NCBI GenBank assembly: GCA_029961685.1 | Contig: JARWKL010000013.1 | Location: 22,536,922 to 22,600,921 of the forward strand | DNA length: 64,000 bases | Direction: 5' to 3' | Source: Aristolochia californica | Taxonomy: Eukaryota > Streptophyta > Magnoliopsida > Piperales > Aristolochiaceae | Shown: piece after piece, positions 60,861 through 64,000 of the stretch | Layout: the number at the start of each line of letters is the position of its first letter | How positions within the stretch are numbered: the stretch's first letter is position 1 | The notes under the pieces: generated by a model | What the model was told of the DNA's origin: nothing | Seen by the model: the letters and a program-made list of their open reading frames with translations, nothing else | The model's database searches: none | Program-made: the position numbers and the translations under genes

Positions 60861-61409
60861 ATTCAAAAAAAGGGGAAAAGCCAAAATCTTGGTTTAGATA
60901 GATGGAAAGGAGCCCCACCCCTCTCCCTGTTACTGCCAACGAGAGAAGGGCCTCCACCCTCCCCTTCCATGCAAAGCCTCCACGCTACAGAGGAGACCGT
61001 TCTCTCTCTTTGCATGGGGCAAGACTGTACCATCGCCGTCGTATGAAGGCAAGGGCCCATATCCCTCCCCCATTGATTGATTTACAAATAAGGGCAAAAA
61101 GAAAAATAAAAAAACAAAAAAACGAAGAAAACTACGTAAACCCAGTCCACCATCCACAAGCCTGACAAATTATACTGCACTAATAAAAACAGCATAGCAA
61201 GATGGTCAATCCACCCAAAAATTAATAAATAAGAGGAATTAAAACAAAATTCAGCCTAGGGCTTTATGAAATATAAGCTTGTAACCTTTATTCACCTCTC
61301 TAAACTTTTATTTCCCTCTATTTTGTTCTCCGTTTCTCAAATGCCACACTCCAAGTCCGACCGTCGTACACTTCTCAGTAAACCAAAAAACCAAAAAGTA
61401 AAAAATGGA
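60861..61409. other. Downstream flank of the transporter gene
   Basis: This is partly a GC-richer stretch (60900-61080) with overlapping open frames on both strands that show no known domain. The part nearest 61409 is the expected 3' UTR of the minus-strand transporter gene. Confidence 0.4.
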
Positions 61410-62093
61410 CTAAGAACGTCTTTCATCGCCCTGAAGAGGTTGAGCAGCAGAACCTGCAAAAAGAAAACGAAACCAAATGTCTCAGACAGATTCGAAGGTA
61501 CAAAGGAAACAACAACAAAGGTGGGCATCGCTCTTCCTTACCTGCGTCTCTTTCTCGAGTTTGGATATGTGAAGGATGTCTTGGCCCGGATGTAAGCATT
61601 TTGAACTCATCAAGTACAATGCGTGACAACAGGAGACCTGCAATGAGACATCCAATACACAGCATTACGAAAACTGCTCCCCATCCTTTAGTAGAAATGT
61701 AACCAGTAAGAAGAGGCCCAAGAGCGGCCCCCATTGATCCCGTCCCGTCAATTATGGCTGTAACTGTAGCCAACGCTCGAGAGTTGCCACTGAGAGAACT
61801 ATGAGTTCCGAGGTCAGCAGAAACTGCTGTTGTGATGAGTGCATATGGGCCATTTACAAACAAACCAGCAATCATCATCAATATAATATTCAGAGTCTTT
61901 GACACGCTCCCATAGTTGTAATACAGATATAACGAAGGAATTGCGGCATATGTGAACAAGGTAGCCGGAATTGCTCGAGCATTTAATTTGTCGGATATGT
62001 AACCCGCCAAAATCCCTCCAACTATTCCACCCACATCAAATAGAGTCGATAGATTTCCAGCAGATTTTACAGAAACATGCTCACCACCAATAG
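61410..62093 (-). CDS. Glycerol-3-phosphate transporter-type MFS protein, last two exons
   Basis: Penultimate exon 61542-62093 (184 codons, phase 2 start) and last exon 61410-61453 are separated by an 88-bp intron with GT (61541/61540) and AG (61455/61454) ends. The peptide begins IGGEHVSVKSAGNLSTLFD and has VGGILAGYISDKL, VNGPYALITTAVSADLGTH, SRALATVTAIIDGTGS and LGPLLTGYIS, strongly conserved in the plant homologues of the SLC37 sugar-phosphate/phosphate antiporters. About five membrane helices are present, then the tail ends PLQGDERRS. If the intron were read through, the frame would run on into unrelated sequence, so splicing is favoured. The earlier exons lie beyond the window: none is found in 62094-64000. 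The visible coding part is intact. Confidence 0.9.
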
Positions 62094-62614
62094 CTGCAAA
62101 GTGCCAAAGTTAATAAATTTAGTCTCGACTGCTTAACTCCACCAGGCAATAGTATGTGAATCATGTAATTTGGTACATGTTTTCCTACTGAAGAAACCAA
62201 AGATCTGTATCCCATTAGTCCTTTTAATTTTTACCAGAAAAAAGGCCCCATCTGGGTCAGGAAAAAAGTTTGTCAACAGAGCAAACCAGCAACATTGGGG
62301 CCTTCATGAACTCCGAAACTCTCTCTGTAGCTTCACCACCAAAGTCAGCTTTTTGCAAAAAAATTATGTAAAAACCAAATATCAGCAAGAAAGTCTTCTC
62401 TATTTATCTTCCAAGCAAGGATTGGCCAGCTTCTCACATACTTTAATCCACACTATTCTGATTTATACAGCAGAACTCCACACTAGGGCATAAACCTCAA
62501 AAACCAGTAACAAGAGCTTAACCTTAATCAGTCTGATCACAATACAATTGTCACCTCACAAACTCCAAGGCTCTATGAGCCCTAAATTGACAGTAGCATT
62601 TCCCAATAAAAATA

Positions 62615-63240
62615 TGTTATGAACCCTACTTATATTATGGGTCAGGCCATGTGAGCCACAATAGATAGTCAAACAATAAAGAAGTAGAGCTCCTAAATGA
62701 GCCAAGTAGGATAGAGTCATAAATTAGGAATCTTTAGGAATCAATAAGGTCTAATGAGACAGCACAAGGTAGAGCAGAAGTCCAACAAGGAGGAGAAGGG
62801 CAAAACAATCTAATCATAGCTAAAAAAAGTGGTGCGAACAGTGGAAAGGCAAAAGAATTAAAGAAGTTTCTAGAGGAGGAAGAACTGGCTCATCCAAGGG
62901 CAGAATTATCTAGGAAGAGACTAGAAGGTGGCATCAACTGTGCATAGGAGCAGATTTGTCCAAAGAAGTCTCTAGAAGGGGCGCTAACTCGGCCAGGAAA
63001 TCTAGAAGGAAGCCTATTTGCCTCCCAAGCAATCCCACACCCAACATTAATCCCAGATAGAAATATTTGTAGAATTAACTCCTCTCTTCCATCTATAAAT
63101 AGGCGAGCTTCATAAGCCCAGCAATCATTTCTTATCAAAACAATCCTTTTTATTGGCATGAACCAACCCAAAGCCCCCAACAAAGATAAACCAATTTGGT
63201 TTTTATATCTCTTCATTTTTATTTTAGCTTTAGTCATTTA
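62615..63240 (+). mobile_element. Probable solo LTR within the intron
   Basis: Begins TGTTATGAACCCTAC, like the starts of gypsy LTRs in this window, and has a TATA box CTATAAATAGGCGAGC near 63100 with leader-like sequence after it. Neither a clean right end nor a target duplication was identified, so the end given is approximate. Confidence 0.5.
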
Positions 63241-63589
63241 GGGTATCTGATTATAGTAGTTAAATACAAAGCATCTTTAGTCAGTCACATGTGGCAACTG
63301 TTTTTCACTAAGTGAAACATATCTTCATAAATTAATCATAGTTCTTTTCCAAGGTTAGTGTGGTACACTATCTAGTGTCCTTTTTAAGTACCATATTGTC
63401 TACTTCAGTGACTGATGCTCATCTAGAGAGTTACACATTAATGAAGTATCTCTCATAGTGAGCCTCTCGCCAAAGTTATTCGTTAAGTGTACTTAGTATC
63501 TTAGTGTCCATTCTATCATAAAAACCCATAAAAAGAGTATTAGTCCTTCTACCCTAGTGTCTACAAGTTAATCTAAATTACGAAACTAT

Positions 63590-63830
63590 CTTTTTTTTTT
63601 ATGCAATGTGAATTTTATTAAGAGAAACAAAAGGAGTTAACTCCTGACAACAAGAGATTGCAAGGAAGCTCCTTGCTTGGCTAGAACATCAGCCACATAA
63701 TTTGCTGATCTCGGAATGAGAGACCAGAAACACTCCAAGATATTTACAATATCCAAAACTTCAAAAAATGCATGAAACTTGGCAAACTTGCAAATGGGCT
63801 ATTTCCTTATTTAAATGAAACTCTTGAATC
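63590..63830 (-). mobile_element. 3' end of an L1-type LINE (RNase H tail and poly-A)
   Basis: Read on the minus strand, the sequence encodes the end of a LINE RNase H, with LIPRSANYVADVLAKQGAS, and a stop at 63637-63639. About 36 bp later comes an A-rich tail (plus-strand T run at 63590-63600). The 5' part of the element is missing, as is usual for LINEs. Confidence 0.75.
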
Positions 63831-63848
63831 TAACTAGTCTTGCCTGTG

Positions 63849-64000
63849 CACTAGTAGAAAAACGCTTAGTTCTCAGACTTCCACTCCTCAGGTTTTCCCA
63901 AAACCCATACCATTGTCTTCCTAACTTGTCCATCTATCTAATCATAGTCTTTGTCCTCCAATTTGAGTCCAGAATCCCAAAATGATAGTTATTCAAGTCC
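63849..64000 (+). mobile_element. Possible CACTA transposon start
   Basis: CACTAGTAGAAAAACGC at 63849 resembles a plant CACTA terminus and the end at 16411 (CACTACTAGAA on the minus strand). The element would extend past the window, so this rests on the terminus alone. Confidence 0.3.

Larger units (their letters stand above)
62094..64000 (-). other. Large intron (at least 1.9 kb) of the transporter gene
   Basis: A splice acceptor (minus TTTGCAG) sits at 62094-62099 and no upstream exon is visible before the window edge. The interval includes an LTR-like block and a LINE tail, so part of the intron length comes from insertions. The alternative is that the 5' part of the gene is lost. Confidence 0.65.

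Noticed and set aside
60902..61165. Opposed open frames of 65-87 codons
   Set aside because: No domain; GC-rich 3' flank of the transporter gene.

Overview
The window is from a seed-plant nuclear genome, most likely an angiosperm. It is AT-rich and dominated by nested LTR retrotransposons whose primer-binding sites match the plant initiator tRNA-Met motif TGGTATCAGAGC. It also holds a hAT DNA transposon, a LINE tail, and only two recognisable host genes. No bacterial features, CRISPR arrays, rRNA or tRNA genes were seen.

Layout. 1-1367: old repeat, rich in GATCGATCAAT-like words. 1368-7380: minus-strand Ty1/copia element F (TSD GACCT), its 3' LTR split by a TG...CA LTR-like insertion G (1529-3125, TSD GTAAC). 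7419-15752: non-autonomous LTR element B (minus, TSD CATCT), with complete copia element A (7719-13600, plus, TSD TAACT) nested in one of its LTRs. 15758-16411: polypurine tract and a CACTA-like end. 16412-19208: gag/protease remnant of copia H with internal duplications. 19209-21345: LTR-type and repeat remnants. 21358-22538: long palindromic TIR element. 23975-26228: TRIM-type element with short LTRs, holding a 363-bp miniature LTR element (24771-25133) and a 117-bp minisatellite. 26452-26925: intact arabinogalactan-protein gene (minus). 27567-28769: non-autonomous hAT. 29883-34232: Tork/Tnt1-like copia N (minus), with two solo LTRs inserted in its protease/gag region. 34233-36871: stacked LTR fragments, including non-autonomous element C. 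36872-47330: Ty3/gypsy chromovirus L, split near the start of gag by hAT element K (37634-42605, TSD GTTGTCCC) whose transposase has one stop. 47330-47504: hAT end relic. 47505-60226: copia remnants O1/O2, with copia E (48000-57078, TSD TGAAT) inserted, itself carrying non-autonomous element D (53702-56282, TSD GTTTC) and a solo LTR (52369-52813, TSD ATAAG). 61410-62093: last two exons of a glycerol-3-phosphate-transporter-type MFS gene (minus). Its upstream intron exceeds 1.9 kb and contains an LTR-like sequence and a LINE 3' end.

The two host genes are unrelated. The rest is a record of serial insertion, in which target-site duplications allow relative dating: A is younger than B; D and the solo LTR are younger than E; E is younger than O1; K is younger than L; the 363-bp element is younger than the TRIM. 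The most unusual material is the 363-bp LTR element, the family of non-coding LTR elements B/C/D that share an internal region despite different LTRs, and a near-intact hAT transposon with a deleted relative nearby. I found no clear novel multi-gene system.
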